From Rhizophagus sp. LPA8_4_AMF (lineage: Eukaryota; Glomeromycota; Glomeromycetes; Glomerales; Glomeraceae), in assembly GCA_021464525.1 (NCBI GenBank), contig JADRCO010000038.1, positions 1 through 64,000 of the forward strand: a stretch of 64,000 nt of DNA, in the 5' to 3' direction. The notes beneath the pieces were generated by a model that searched no databases, was not told the DNA's origin, and saw only the letters and a program-made list of their open reading frames with translations. The translations under genes and the position numbers were made by a program. Positions 36,861 through 48,579 of this stretch are shown piece by piece (the first letter of the stretch is position 1; every line of letters begins with the position of its first letter).

Positions 36861-37389
36861 GATTTGATAAAATTGTTAATACGAAGTTCTAAAAAAAGAA
36901 ACTGATAAGTAAAAGGATTAGTCTAGACTCGAGAATTTAATTTTGTTTTTATTGCAATTCATTAGGAATATTGCGGTGACCAATAGGAAACTACTGTTAT
37001 TATTTCAATATTTCCGGGATAACTATATATTAAAGAGATAATCTATTAATCCATTCCATAGATCCATATGCAGTTAAAAAATAACGTTGTTTCATGATAT
37101 ACTGATTTATCGTTCTTTTTTGTTTTTTAGGTTTTTTTATTGGTCGATTCACTTGATTCATGGATTTATTGCAACCGATTTTGTTGACTCGGAAAGCGAG
37201 CGAGTAATTGCAAATTATTGCAGTCAAAATTCGCGTTCATATGACAGTAGATTGTCGATATTTATTAAGATATATTCTATTTACAAATCAGTACTCTTGT
37301 ACAGTAGCTCAAACTCCCCAAACTTATTCAAAGTCTCAAATAAGTCCAGTTTTATTGAATGATGGAGCCTATAGTAAGTCAACGATACC
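36861..37389. other. Spacer with a coding-like fragment
   Basis: On the plus strand near 37220-37390 a frame reads VDCRYLLRYILFTNQYSC, then VAQTPQTYSKSQISPVLL. It looks protein-like but has no supported start and belongs to no family I recognise. Confidence 0.35.
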
Positions 37390-37745
37390 AATTTTTTTTT
37401 CAGATAAAAATATAAGAATGGTTTTTCTGGTTCTCTTGTTGGAGATAAATTCCCTATTGGTTATATTATTTAAGAAAAGAGCGTCAGATATTATTCTTAT
37501 AATAAAAATTGTAATGAATTTCGAATACAATATAACGATCTTCGGAGTAGCCCCGATTTAACCTAATTTTAATACGAATAGCACTGACTAACCCCTCTTC
37601 GTACGACCGTACCCCATTATAAATATACCCAGGTATGAATAAAGTTTACTTTTAACTCATCCTGGTTGTGAATTAATTCGTACTCGCTCTGATTTCCTAC
37701 TTAATTTCAATCTTTGATGAAATTAAGTCGCCTATGTTTCTATTT
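37390..37745 (-). pseudogene. Decayed third member of the MGDLHQ small-gene family
   Basis: The exon 2/intron boundary region (TTCTGGTTCTCTTGTTGGAG to ATTGGTTATATTATTTAAG, then AAATATTATTCTT-like sequence) aligns with the intact 46.5 kb gene. At the other end AGGCGAC and TTTCTGTACGTTTATTTACA align with its start and upstream region. The middle of exon 1 is replaced by a short TIR-element fragment (37579-37666). It is no longer translatable. Confidence 0.55.
37579..37666. mobile_element. Partial copy of the 55.1 kb TIR element
   Basis: TAGCACTGACTAA, then CGTACCCC- and ATATACCC[A/G]GGTATG-type sequence, then ATCCTGGT match the left half of the element at 55101-55321 in order. The right end is missing. 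It sits inside the decayed MGDLHQ copy. Confidence 0.65.
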
Positions 37746-38199
37746 CTGTACGTTTATTTACAATCGGGGAATTTTTAAGACATCAATGTCTTATATAAAT
37801 ACAAACACCCATCATGATCATGTGATTTTAAGAAATTGTATAAAAAGAATTGATGATCCCTGAAATCTGACCCAACAATTGGGACACAACATTTCATGTT
37901 TTGTTCTTTGTAAAAACAAAAAGGAACCTGGTTTTGGTTTTAAATTGCTCTATATGGATTCTCTTTTGTGCGTTGGCTTGTTATTATGTATAGACAGCAA
38001 GCACAACACTAATATTACTAAAAAAATAGATCTCTATTAATAATTAGAAAAGAAATAAACAACTATTTAATGATTAATAAACTTTGAGAGTAAATTCTAA
38101 AAAAGATAGTCGAAGAGGAAACTATTTAATCTCGTACCTTACCAAATAAGTTATATCTTCATCGATTATTAACACTCTTGTGATAAGTGTCAACAAAAA
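37746..38199. other. Spacer inside a duplicated region
   Basis: The stretch near 37905-38090 (AAAACAAAAAGGAACCTGG to TCTCTTTTGTGCGTTGGC and TAGACAGCAAG) resembles 54078-54310, so it belongs to the same ancient duplication as the blocks at 38.2 and 54.9 kb. No gene. Confidence 0.5.
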
Positions 38200-39560
38200 G
38201 AAGTATTTACCTTTTTATCCTACATTATCTCTCTCGTCCTCACCAATGCGGTAACTGCGAAAGAGTTATTTATATGCGATTACAATGGTACAGGCTTTCA
38301 GAAGCTTGTCAATTCTCTCAGATGAAAATAGTCGAATACTTTTTATGATACGGAACAGTTAACAATAGTATGTATCAAGATTTTTGATTCATTTATAATT
38401 ACTGTATTATTCGTTCCTCATAGCATAACTAATTAATGGTCTTAATTTTTGGAGGTAACTGAAAACATCGTTCAACCGTCATGTGGGGAGAGAATACTGG
38501 AAACCTTACATTGACGAACGATGATAAGTTCGAAAGATTTATTAAGATGTATGGTGATAAAGTTATAATATGACATCTCAATACAATAGATATTCACAAT
38601 ATAGGAATAATAATGATAATGGCTGGAACACTAGAAATTAGCCTTCAATTTATTCTCACGTATGGATGATAAGAGTTTGGTTAAACTAAAATACGTAACA
38701 TCAGCTGACCAGAAAAAACGCCCTCATGAAATTCTTGTCCTTTACGTGAATAATAAACTTTCTCGATTTCCGATTTAAGAAAATCTCTTGGAGTTTGAAT
38801 CGTTCTTCTCTAAAGAACTTGGAAATTTTCTTAGGAACCTTTAACGGTAAGAAAAGTTATATTCTTATTAGGTGAAATTTATGCTTCTGAGGCTAAAGTC
38901 TATCTGAACGAAAGTGATGGTAATTTGTATAGGTATTTTTTTTTGATCAGCTTAAGCGATTTGAAATGTAAGTTCTTGGGAATGAGGTAAAGTTAAAATT
39001 CACTTAATTTGTCTCATTAGAACTAAAAATTTATCATACAAGCAAAACAATTAAAGATAAATTTGAATATTAGGCGGCTACCAAAGTAGCCTGACGAGTT
39101 TCAAAGTCAGAAATACCATGTATCGCACAAAAACTTGTGAAGAAGTTCATAAATACAACGAACGCGATCATTTTACCGATTCACTGAAAGTCTTTGTGAA
39201 TTGTGGGTAAAAGTAGACACGGACTTTGAAAAAGTAGAAGTATAAAATCTTTAGAGTTCAGCATTTCTAATTATTGATCTTGTTTATATGTTTATTAGAT
39301 AATATTACCAAATTACCAACGTCATGTCAAATATAATATTGATGTACTTGTAATGACATTGAGATCATAGGGTTTGGGATTTCTTCGAGTATACCTACTT
39401 TAGTTTTTGGGTTAGAAGTTGAATTAGAAGTCAGATTTAATAGATGCAACTAAATTCCTACAAAATATTCGCACCTTAGTCTGATATTTCATTTTTGAAT
39501 CGGTTAATTGAAAGTTGTATTAGTCTGATCGTGACGATTTTGAGTTTGGGTATATGTAAA
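38200..39560 (+). repeat. Ancient duplicated block with coding-like remnants, copy 1
   Basis: It shares segments in order with 50830-51660 and 54920-56320. Plus-strand readings include MRLQWYRLSEACQFSQMKIV (near 38270-38335), ENTGNLTLTNDDKFERFIKM (near 38490) and IYASEAKVYLNESDGNLYRY (near 38875-38935). These look like pieces of real but unrecognised protein, separated by stops and frame changes. Probably a decayed multi-exon gene or a gene fragment. Confidence 0.5.
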
Positions 39561-41022
39561 CATGCTGATCTCGTAGTGCTGGTCGTGGTGGCGTGGTACG
39601 GCATATGGTGTGGTGTGGTGGCGGACTACTCCTTCTCTCAAACGGCTAGAAGATTTTTTTGTTTTTTTTTTTTACTTTACGTTTTTAATGTCAAGAACGC
39701 ATGGAATATTACCTCATTATTTACAATAGATTAACGAAGATATATGACGGCAAAATTAAGGGAACTACGTTTATAAAATAAATGCAACCTAAGATTCAAA
39801 TAACTTAATAGGGTTATAGTAGTTGTCAGAAATCAGAATGTAGAGAATTATGGTTTAATAATATATTATCTCAACATCTCAAATACAGAACCTGCATACC
39901 GATTCTCCAAAACTCAATTTGGTAATTTTCTTGGAATTCTGAACCATCTGAAAAAAAATAGTTTATTCTGCCTTTCAAACATGATGGCTTAGCATATAAG
40001 GAGGTTTATGCGAAGCTAAACCATGAGAATAATCTGCTTCAATGCCAGCATTTTGTTTAAATCAAAATACTGAATTGTTCTAATTGTACTTGATATATTT
40101 GCGTAAGTAGCATTTTATATTTAATTTATTAAATTTAAATTTTTTTTAAAAACTAAAAGATATTACTATCCCTAGAATTTAGCCGATAAAGTTATTAATA
40201 TTTCCATTATTTTTAATACTAATAATCCTGATAAATAATAGTTCATAAGTGCTTTTTGCTACAATTATCAGTTCTTACGGTAACTTTTAGCAAGTTTTAA
40301 TTTAATTTATAATACCCGATCTATTATTTATCAAAATTTCCGTTTCTTATTAAATAAGGTAATGATATCAAATCTTCTGCAAATTCTTCTTTTCAGCGAT
40401 AGAAATACCGTTAGTCGTGTGACATTCTTCGATTCTATGTGTGGCACGAACTTTGTATTTTTTTTTTTTTTTTTGAGTATATATGTAAAAGAGATAACAA
40501 TTCAATAAGTCACCGTACTGGAGGAGTGGAGTGAATATATGGTGCAAAATTGCAATCACTTAAGATTTAGTAAACTTATGGACTGTACAACTTATTTAAA
40601 GATCAAAGTGAGGATTGGAATTGATTCCACAAAAATCTTGGAAATTGAAAAAATTGAATAAACAATCCTATCATCTTTCAACTTAGGATAATCTTAAGAA
40701 TAGTATCTGCATTTAAAATAGACCTAATCAAATTATGTGAACGATGGAATTTAATGTTCAAACTATCAGAAGATTCTAAATTTTTTTCATTCACATATTA
40801 AATGTATTATCTAATCAATTACTTTTTTTGTCTACCTTCTTACCCAATTTCTTCATGATTATCTTTTAATAAAGCAAACTGATGTATGAAACCTTAATCA
40901 CATTAATTATGTTGATTAAAATCGATTGCTAATTGGTATTGCCATAAATGTAGGGAGTTAATAGCCCTTGGGCTAAGCTAGAGTGAATAGTGACAGGAAA
41001 AAGATTTTCCCAAAATTAAAAT
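39561..41022. other. Gene-free stretch
   Basis: AT-rich. A GTGGTGGCGTGG-type GT-rich run lies near 39585-39630, and there are poly-T runs. No gene recognised. Confidence 0.5.
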
Positions 41023-41130
41023 TTATAGTTTAAGTATACATGCATCTTTTTCGTGTTCTTCACGGATCATTTCCAAATACAATACTTTCAACTTTTCGTC
41101 AGCCAACCCATCATATCTGTTCTTTGCCAT
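41023..41130 (-). other. Coding-like 35-codon frame, possible first exon
   Basis: ATG-started frame reading MAKNRYDGLADEKLKVLYLE, then MIREEHEKDA and a stop. The mixed charged composition is unlike chance translation in this DNA. A GTATAC near the end could be a donor, so this may be a first exon, but no following exon was found. Family unknown. Confidence 0.3.
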
Positions 41131-41289
41131 GAAGGCAAAGATTTATATGTTTTATCATTCTCATTAGTAGAAGAGGCTGGGAAAAAAAGAACGTGAATTA
41201 GAAACGGTAAATTGTATTCCTTTTCTGGCCAACAGATTCCATTTAAAAGTCAATCAAACAAATTGAACATATTAAACATATTTTATTAG

Positions 41290-42445
41290 TTGGAACTTCT
41301 GTCATTACAATTATTCTCACCATCACAACTTTCATCATCACTATTATTCCCATCATCGCAACCATTTCACCATTGGAACCATTTTTGTCACTATAAATAT
41401 TTTGGTCATCACAATCAATTCTGCGACTCCACTGATTGCATTATCAAAATGGAAGCATTTCTAAACCTAAACTATTTAACTTTCTTTTTATAATTACTAT
41501 TGTATCTCTTAGGATTCTCATAAAATTTGTGGTAGCAAATTGTTCTTGATTCTGTTTTTTCTAACTGATCGATATAGGTCTACCCATTTCAAGAAATTTC
41601 TGAATAAGTCAGCTGATTCTCAGTAGGACCTACTAGGGCAAGGCAAACAATGTTGGAAGGAAGATGATTGTGGAGGTATTGGAGAAGGTGATAGAGGTGA
41701 TGATGATTGTGGAGGAGGTGGTAGTTGTGTTACTTTTGTGGTCCACCAATACAAAAAGTTAAATACCATATAATCTATAAGTCTATGGCAGAATTTAATT
41801 TACACTCATATGAAACTTCACAACCACAAAAGCAATTACAACCGTTACAATTACTACTGATATAACTATATATAATTCAATTTTTACAAATTTGATGGGT
41901 TCACTATAAAAGGTTGATGATCTGGGAGTTTGTTGATGATTAGTAATAATATTCACAGATTTTTTGCCATCGTAATAGCTGGAGATGATAAAAACAATTT
42001 CTGTGCATAATTAATATATTGCCAGATGATGAATCATTACAGACAATTAAAGATTCTTTTATGCTTTTCTAGACTATCATTTCTTTAATAATTTTTCTCA
42101 TTCTGAATCATTCTGCTTTTTCTTTTTATAAATATAAAATATCTGTAAATATTCAGGTCAATTCTTGATATAATATCACTATGAACTTATAATTGACCTT
42201 TTTCAGATATCAGGATGTTCAAAGATTGTATGGTCCATGACCCTAGTATCTACAAACATTTAGAAATTCCTGTGCCACCACTTGTAGTATCTCGCTGTGG
42301 TGGTCATCACTGTCATCATCATTTTGGTAATGGGGGACATCTCTGTCATCATTACCACCATGGACATCACCGCCTGGTAGGGATCATCTTCACTGTGTCA
42401 CCGTTTCCCTCATCATACCTCATCATCACTCTCATCATCTTGGTT
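41290..42445. repeat. CAT/CAC-rich cryptic simple-sequence region
   Basis: It has clusters of CATCAT, CACCAT and GTCATC at 41290-41440, a GATGATTGTGGAGG purine/GT-rich cluster at 41655-41735, and CATCATCAC clusters at 42285-42445. The last gives an ATG-started 87-codon frame (42215-42478) rich in His (CHHYHHGHH) that is most likely a by-product of the repeat. Confidence 0.6.
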
Positions 42446-45400
42446 GTCATCATCCTGGGAGTCTTGCTGCTGCATTAAACAATAATGTAAATAAAAATTT
42501 CCATTTAGTATATATTAAAAGCTAATGTAAAAAAAATTGTAACTTCATTTACCAGATTCTCTTTGGTTCCATTTATTTATAAGATTTGAAATCTCAGTAT
42601 TCATTTCTTGGTCATACCTTAAAATTTTGTTTCTCTATAAAATATAGATAAATTTTAATAAAGTATATATAATTCATTAAGTTCATATTTTGTACTCACC
42701 AACTTGGCACTTTCATGACCTCTCCCCAATAAGTTTTACAAACTTTTTATTTAGAATAAAGGTAGTAAGATGCATAGTTGATTTCTGATCGCAGAAGCAA
42801 TAGTCCTTTATCAACAAAGTTAGGGTGCCTGAACAGAAAATACTGGGGCTGTTTACTTAAGTCAATATATTTGACTTAAAACCAGCAATCAAAGCCTGGT
42901 AATTCTCCTAGTTAAGTAAACCCAAACAGGAGTAACCCACCCTTTGCAAAATAAAAAAAACACACCTCATTCCATCATCTTATTTTTGGGCTTCTGTTAA
43001 AAATCGATGAGCCCAAGAACTTTCCATAGGAACTGGAAGTCATCAACTGTTTTAACAATGATGTCACGATTTCTGATCAGAAAACCACAATATGACTTGG
43101 TTTTTTTCTCTTTTAAGTATTCTCTGATGATTAAAAATTAAAAGTGTTAAAAGTGAATTTTAGTATAGGAAAGTGAGTTATAAAGTTTATCTTCATAAGC
43201 AGTGGATTTTTTGTAATTTTCTACGGGTACAGACATTTTTTATTATATTGAAGTGTTGATAAAAACTTAAATTTTATGTTGAGTTGAGAAATATTTTGAT
43301 AAGTGATTAGAAGTATTATTTATGAAATTTATGTATGCCAAGTTAATAAATTGACAGTTTTTTTTGAATAATAATAAAACAAATATTTGAAAAAATTTTA
43401 CTGATGAATCAATTATTTTACTATTTATACATGATTAGGATTATTTTTTTCCGCACCAAGCAATTTTTTTTACTATTAATAGATCACGCGATTGTGATTT
43501 GAAAATCAAAAGCTGTTATTACCTTTTGAATACATCAGTCAGTAAATAAAGAAGAAGTAACTAAAAATCACTTAACAATGCCTCTTATTGCTTTATTGAC
43601 GGATAGGATCAAAATGAACCAATAAGTTATAGCATTATAATCCTTAAATTTTGCGCATTGCGCAGGATCGCACAAAATCATCCATTTTTATCGTATGTCA
43701 GCGTGTTAAATTCTCTGTTATTAGGTAAATTCTTGACCAAAAATGATGTTCTAAGATTACGGCATTAAAAATTTCCCAAAGGAAAACATTTAATAATTTA
43801 AGGTACACAATATTTAAAATAATTTTATTATATTACATTTATTAAGGAGTAGCTTTTTTGTATGACAATAAAATTTAGTATTAATAATCTTTTTTAGGAT
43901 GTTTACTTTCAACTATACCTAAAACGGTTCTCAATTAACAATTGCAGAAATATTCAAAAAAAGAAAACCTTGAATAAAATCCTAATTGTTTGATAAAATT
44001 ATTTGGTGGTTAATCGCTTTTATTGTAATTGTTTAATCGTTTATTAATAACTAACACACCACATCGTATAAATTAAATTGTTATTTTTATTTTCGTTATT
44101 GTATTTTTTAATAAATTTATTCATGTAAGTTCCTTCCATTTTCATCTTTATTTTATTCTCCTTCCTTCTTTTCTTCCTATCTTCCATCTTTTTTTACCCC
44201 TCAAATATTATTAAAATCTCAATAATCTCCACCAAATTGAAACATATTGTCTAAGCAAATATAAGTTTGATTCATCATAATAAAATATTTTATTTTACCA
44301 AATGTTTCTTTTATAAATCTTATTTTTAAAATTAAAAAATAATAAAAAAGATTAAGCTGCATGGGAGGAAATAATCGTCCCCAAGAACATAAAATGATTA
44401 CCCCTATTACTTTGGCTTAATCAAAAAAGATCTTTTTAAACTGTTTTTTTTCATTTTGTGACTAGGTAAATTACTTCATCAAATTCCTAATTCAGGAGTC
44501 AAAGTACCTACCATGAATGAATTTTGGAAAATAATTCTGAGATTTACCCTATCAAACATAAATAGAAAAACAACATTCAAAGAAAATTTTGCAATTATAA
44601 AAAAACTATTTCAAATTTTATGGTTTCTCCTTAAGTTTGATGCTTGTTACAAAAGAGCGAAACAGAAGGAATGGGAGTGAAAAAAAAACATTGTTATCGC
44701 AAATCGAAAGAACAAAGAACCAAGACATAATTATACGCATATATTCCTTGATCGCAGATCGAGTACAAATTTTTAGTGCGAAAATTTGCCTTACGACCTG
44801 AAAACTTTCAATACTTCAAGAAGTTACGTTTTACGAGTTCATACTTAACATGGACTACTGCTTATCCTGGACTAGTCAAATTTGATTGGTCAATATGTAT
44901 ATTAATAGATTAATTTTCTTTCCTGTTCTCACACTAATTTAATTATTTTGTCGTAAGAACGTACACTTTAAATCATTATTATCTCATTGTCATTTTTTAT
45001 TTTTTCGAATAGAATTTAATGCCGGTAAAAATTTTTTTGAAATTTTATCCAATTAAATTCAACGAAATCTGGACCGTGATCCAGGATAAGGATAAATAAT
45101 TAATGACCGTGAAATCATGTCACTTCACGTCTGATAAAAACATGAACCTAATTATCTTGTTCCACTAGTTAAGATTTACTAATTATTTATACTAGTTTTA
45201 GGTACAATCTTTCTCGCCCCGGACTTTCAGTGGTTTCTATAGTATAAAATTTATTCGAATACCACTTTACGAACTTGAATACTCAATTCTAAGATTTCCT
45301 TCAAAAGATGTCCCCTCATTTTACTGTATTTGTCATATTCGGTAGCGATTGTTAAAACTTTTATAATTAATTATATAATAGAAAACAAATGAATTAAAAA

Positions 45401-45673
45401 AATCAGAAGAATTACAAAATAATGAATATATTATCTAAAGAATATCTTTACGAATTAAATTGATTACATTATGCGGAAAAATATGAAATAGTAAACATTG
45501 AACAAAGTCATGAAGTATATTTTCATGAATCTCGTCCTTATTGTGATTGTTATGATAAGGAAACTCATATTTAAAAAGTTCAGAATTTGGTAAATGTAAA
45601 TAGTGTCTTAGAATACATGAAGATTTGACCAGTTCTTTATTCTGCAATCCTAAACGTCGGTCTTCAAAGAGAT
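42446..45673. other. Gene-free stretch
   Basis: AT-rich with no gene recognised. A perfect 10-bp inverted repeat GTTTACTTAA/TTAAGTAAAC lies at 42851-42921. An ATCACGCGATT motif near 43484 recurs near 29202, and in inverted form near 28602 and 46025. Confidence 0.5.
42851..42921. repeat. Inverted repeat GTTTACTTAA / TTAAGTAAAC
   Basis: Perfect 10-bp arms about 51 bp apart. Possibly a very small element or one end of a larger one. Confidence 0.5.
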
Positions 45674-45875
45674 TTTAATAAGTGGTCCAGTGAGAATGAT
45701 TTCATATGACAAATTTACAAATGTTAATTATATTGCTGAAGGAGGTTTTGCTAAAGTGTATTCGGCTACATGGACAGATGGACAATTTAAAAGGAGTCAG
45801 TTGAAGAAATGGATCAGCAGCAATCGCTTTAAAAGTTTCAAATAATTCAGAAATATGTGATTATTTCCTAATGAG
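45674..45875 (+). pseudogene. Protein-kinase N-lobe fragment (Rhizophagus-type)
   Basis: FNKWSSEND is followed by a frame change and YDKFTNVNYIAEGGFAKVYS, then ATWTDG. A second frame change gives AIALKVSNNSEIC. GGFAKVY is the glycine-rich ATP loop and AIALKV contains the expected VAVK-type lysine (here LK). The spacing is that of the greatly expanded Ser/Thr/Tyr-kinase-like family of arbuscular mycorrhizal fungi. The catalytic HRD and DFG regions are absent downstream. It is a broken, truncated gene copy. Confidence 0.75.
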
Positions 45876-46503
45876 GTGTATATAAAAAAAAAGAATTTAA
45901 AAAACATGAACCAAATTATTTACTAATTTATAATTTAATGCAGATAAAAAAGTTAGTGGCTATATGTATGCAATAAAATGATTAGGAATTAAAATCCTAT
46001 TACTTACGATTATTTAACCGTAATCGCGTGATCTTGATTTTTATTACCCGCGTTATTCATTCTTAAAGAATGATTTGTTACGTTTTTTGACTGTACACTA
46101 GTAATCTATATTATAAAGTCATTGTTTACAATATTATTCATAAGCTTTACAAATTTTAGACTAAATCATTATCTATAACCATTAATTATATTATAAAGAA
46201 TGGATTTTTTTAAGTCCCTTTATTATATTAATGAAAATAATATATTACGGTACGTCGTTATTAAAGAAGAGTATGGCAAATACAAAAAAGTGAGAAAGGT
46301 TCAATATGGAATCCATACGATCCCCACTTTAAAGATTAACCGAACGAACATTATTTACAGCACCAATAAATGCAACGTCTTTATTATGAACACTCTAATA
46401 AATGATTAAAAAGAAAACTTTTAAAACTCCGATCTATTGAAGAGTTAAATTACTTTTGGACAAGTAAACCGACAAACCAGACAATATAGTTTAAACGTAT
46501 GTG
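45876..46503. other. Spacer; the second half is part of a duplicated block
   Basis: From about 46350, AATGCAACGTCTTT, then ATTATGAACAC, then AAATGATTaAAAAGAAAACTT-type sequence matches 51826-51880. It is therefore the shared 3' flank of the two MGDLHQ genes. No other gene. Confidence 0.55.
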
Positions 46504-46838
46504 TCACTTCCACGAAATTAAGAGACGGTTAAAACGTTCGATAATTGGTCCAATTACATTTTCCATGAACTTATCTTTAAGGTATACTGCCGTGTCATAC
46601 AATTTTTGCCAGAACGACTTTCCTGGTTCTCTTTGTGGAGGCAGTTTCGCTATTGGTTAAATAATATTTAAGATAAGAACGACAAATATTATTCTTGTAG
46701 TAAAGCTAACCTTTTTCTTAACTCACCTGTCCAGGAATTTATTGTAAGGGTGCGAAGTGATTGGTATTCATTATCGTTTATTAATCCGTCATCAAAACAT
46801 TTTTTAAGTTCAGCGAGATTTTGATGAAGGTCGCCCAT
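46504..46838 (-). CDS. Spliced small protein, MGDLHQ family, member A (85 aa)
   Basis: Exon 1 is 46727-46838 and exon 2 is 46504-46649. The intron is 77 bp, with donor GTGAGT and acceptor CCAATAG. Exon 1 encodes MGDLHQNLAELKKCFDDGLI, then an Asn/Glu-rich piece. Exon 2 encodes KSFWQKLYDTA and FMENVIGPIIERFNRLLI. The joined frame is 258 bases, a whole number of codons. The relative at 52.1 kb has an exon 1 of exactly the same length (112 bases), the same intron position and phase, and the same SFWQKLYD and IIERxNRxLI motifs, which validates the splice model. Predicted mainly helical and soluble. No known domain is recognised; function unknown. Confidence 0.7.
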
Positions 46839-47764
46839 TCTGTTTCTATACGTTTATTTACAATCTGTCATTTATTTATAGGAAAATACATTTTTATGCT
46901 AAATAATGCTGAATTGGCGTAAATCATATTTGATGTAATCATGACGTATATCATTATTTTGCAATGGAAAGGTTTGTTTGTAATCTGCTAAAAGTGGTTG
47001 GTTAACTTTCTAAAAAAGGAAACCATTTGGGAACTTAGTTTATTGTTAACGGTTAACGTTAACGTTTCGTTCGTTCTTGACCTGTTCATCCAGTCAGTAA
47101 GTGATGCTACTCATTTAAGAGTATTTTTTTATTAAAAGAGTAAAATGAATTTTTATTTGAATTTTGACAATTTTAGAATTTTTTGGTTTTTTTTGGTCTC
47201 ATTTATATTTTTAAAAATCATCTAATGATACTTGTATTTATGTAAAGGTAATATATTTAGAATATTATCGTGATCTTTTATGACTAAATTTTCCTTAAAA
47301 GTTATAGAAAGGCGAAATTATCAAATTTTCAAATCGAAAATTTTCTTTTTAGCGATAACTACTACCGCAGTAAGGAAGAATTTTGTGAACAAATTTTTGC
47401 AAATCATTGACGAAATTTATAGATTAAAATATTATTCAAAGTTTATACCAAAATTAAAATTTTAAAAAGCAAAATAATCATTTATCATGTATAATTTCCA
47501 CAAATAGAAATATTTTTTACTATAATTTATAATTTTTATACTAATTTAGCTCCTCAATTTGTCTCACCAATAATTAACTACGAGAATGTTCCCTCGCAAA
47601 CTAGTTAGCTGACGATTGTCATTGAGTAATAACGTAATCATAAAATTGACACCATTAATATCTCAGGACTTATGCTTCATCATCTGTCTATAAAAAAATA
47701 TCTAATTAATTAATTAATTCAAAATATTATTTTACATTATCTTACGACCCTTGTTGTTTTACAC
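46839..47764. other. Intergenic stretch
   Basis: The first ~120 bases (CGTTTATTTACAATC, TTTATTTATAGG, ATTGGCGTAAAT) match the upstream region of the 52.1 kb gene, so the duplication includes the promoter. The rest is AT-rich with no recognised gene. Confidence 0.5.
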
Positions 47765-47899
47765 CTATTGCGACGTCTCTATAATTTGTTGGCTTGGCGC
47801 AGCTACTCCATTCTCAAAATGAAAGCCCTGGCGTTTGACTTTACTTTTCTTCTTCTGGAATACATAGATAAAACCAAAGATGAGGCCAAATGACTGGTA
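47765..47899 (-). pseudogene. C-terminal tail fragment of a membrane-anchored protein (possible)
   Basis: The frame reads YQSFGLIFGFIYVFQKKKSK, then VKRQGFHFENGVAAPSQQ and IIETSQ before a stop. That is a short hydrophobic segment, a basic stop-transfer cluster and a polar tail ending in QQIIETSQ. Similar tails close large membrane-anchored repeat proteins in related fungi (from memory, not checked). The upstream part is not open in this frame, so it is a fragment or last exon. Confidence 0.35.
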
Positions 47900-48058
47900 G
47901 CTTCATATCGAATATGGCTACTGCCTCTGGTCATGATTGGATTCGTGAATCTGGAGTAGTAGTATCCTATACTATTATTAGAATTAGCACCTATATCTAA
48001 TACATATAAGTAACTCAAGTTGACTTACTGATTTTATAAAATTTGTGTGAACCGCCCT

Positions 48059-48412
48059 GTCTAATATAGGGGTTGGAACCGTCCAAATAAACCTTAACCG
48101 GTTAATATCCGGTTAACCAAGGGTCTTAACCGGTTAATTAACCGGTTAATATTAAAAAACTTTTTTGTTGCAAATTGTACCGATTTTTGATTTTACTTGC
48201 ATATTTAGTTGCAGGAAGATCATATTTCATTAAAACTGTTATCAATAAATAGAAAAAAATAGAAAAAAATTCGGCATTAAAACTTAAAGTTTAAGAGCAC
48301 GTGACAGAAAATGACATGTCTTTGGGCCGCATTATATAAATCTGACCAGAATTATAGTAATGTAGTATTAACCGGTTAACCGTCTTAACCGGTTCCAATC
48401 CCTAGTCTAATA
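48059..48412. mobile_element. hAT-like MITE with 8-bp target duplication
   Basis: The element at 48067-48404 has ends TAGGGGTTGGAACCG and CGGTTCCAATCCCTA. It is flanked on both sides by the same 8 bases, GTCTAATA (48059-48066 and 48405-48412). An 8-bp duplication and TAGGG-type ends are the hAT signature. Several AACCGGTTAA palindromes crowd both arms. It is 338 bp with no transposase, so it is non-autonomous. The perfect duplication suggests recent insertion. Confidence 0.85.
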
Positions 48413-48579
48413 AAGGCATATTTGTCATAAAACTCGGTGAAATTAAAATAAAATAGAAACCATACCGAGTGTCTCTCGGCATGTGATTTTTGTATTTGTT
48501 AAACGTAAAAATAATATATTTCTAATATACAAATCGCGTTAATCAATCTTACAAGCGGACCTTGATATTATACACGTGT

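Noticed and set aside
37087-37561. Two open frames of 91 and 117 codons
   Set aside because: Both begin at TTG, not ATG, and overlap a decayed MGDLHQ copy; only a short coding-like patch is noted instead.
42215-42478. 87-codon His-rich frame with a hydrophobic end
   Set aside because: Arises from CAT/CAC simple sequence; no relative and no gene-like context.
47788-47810. TTGGCGCAGCTACTCC, similar to a tRNA A box
   Set aside because: No T-arm sequence at the right distance; it lies next to a protein-like minus-strand frame.
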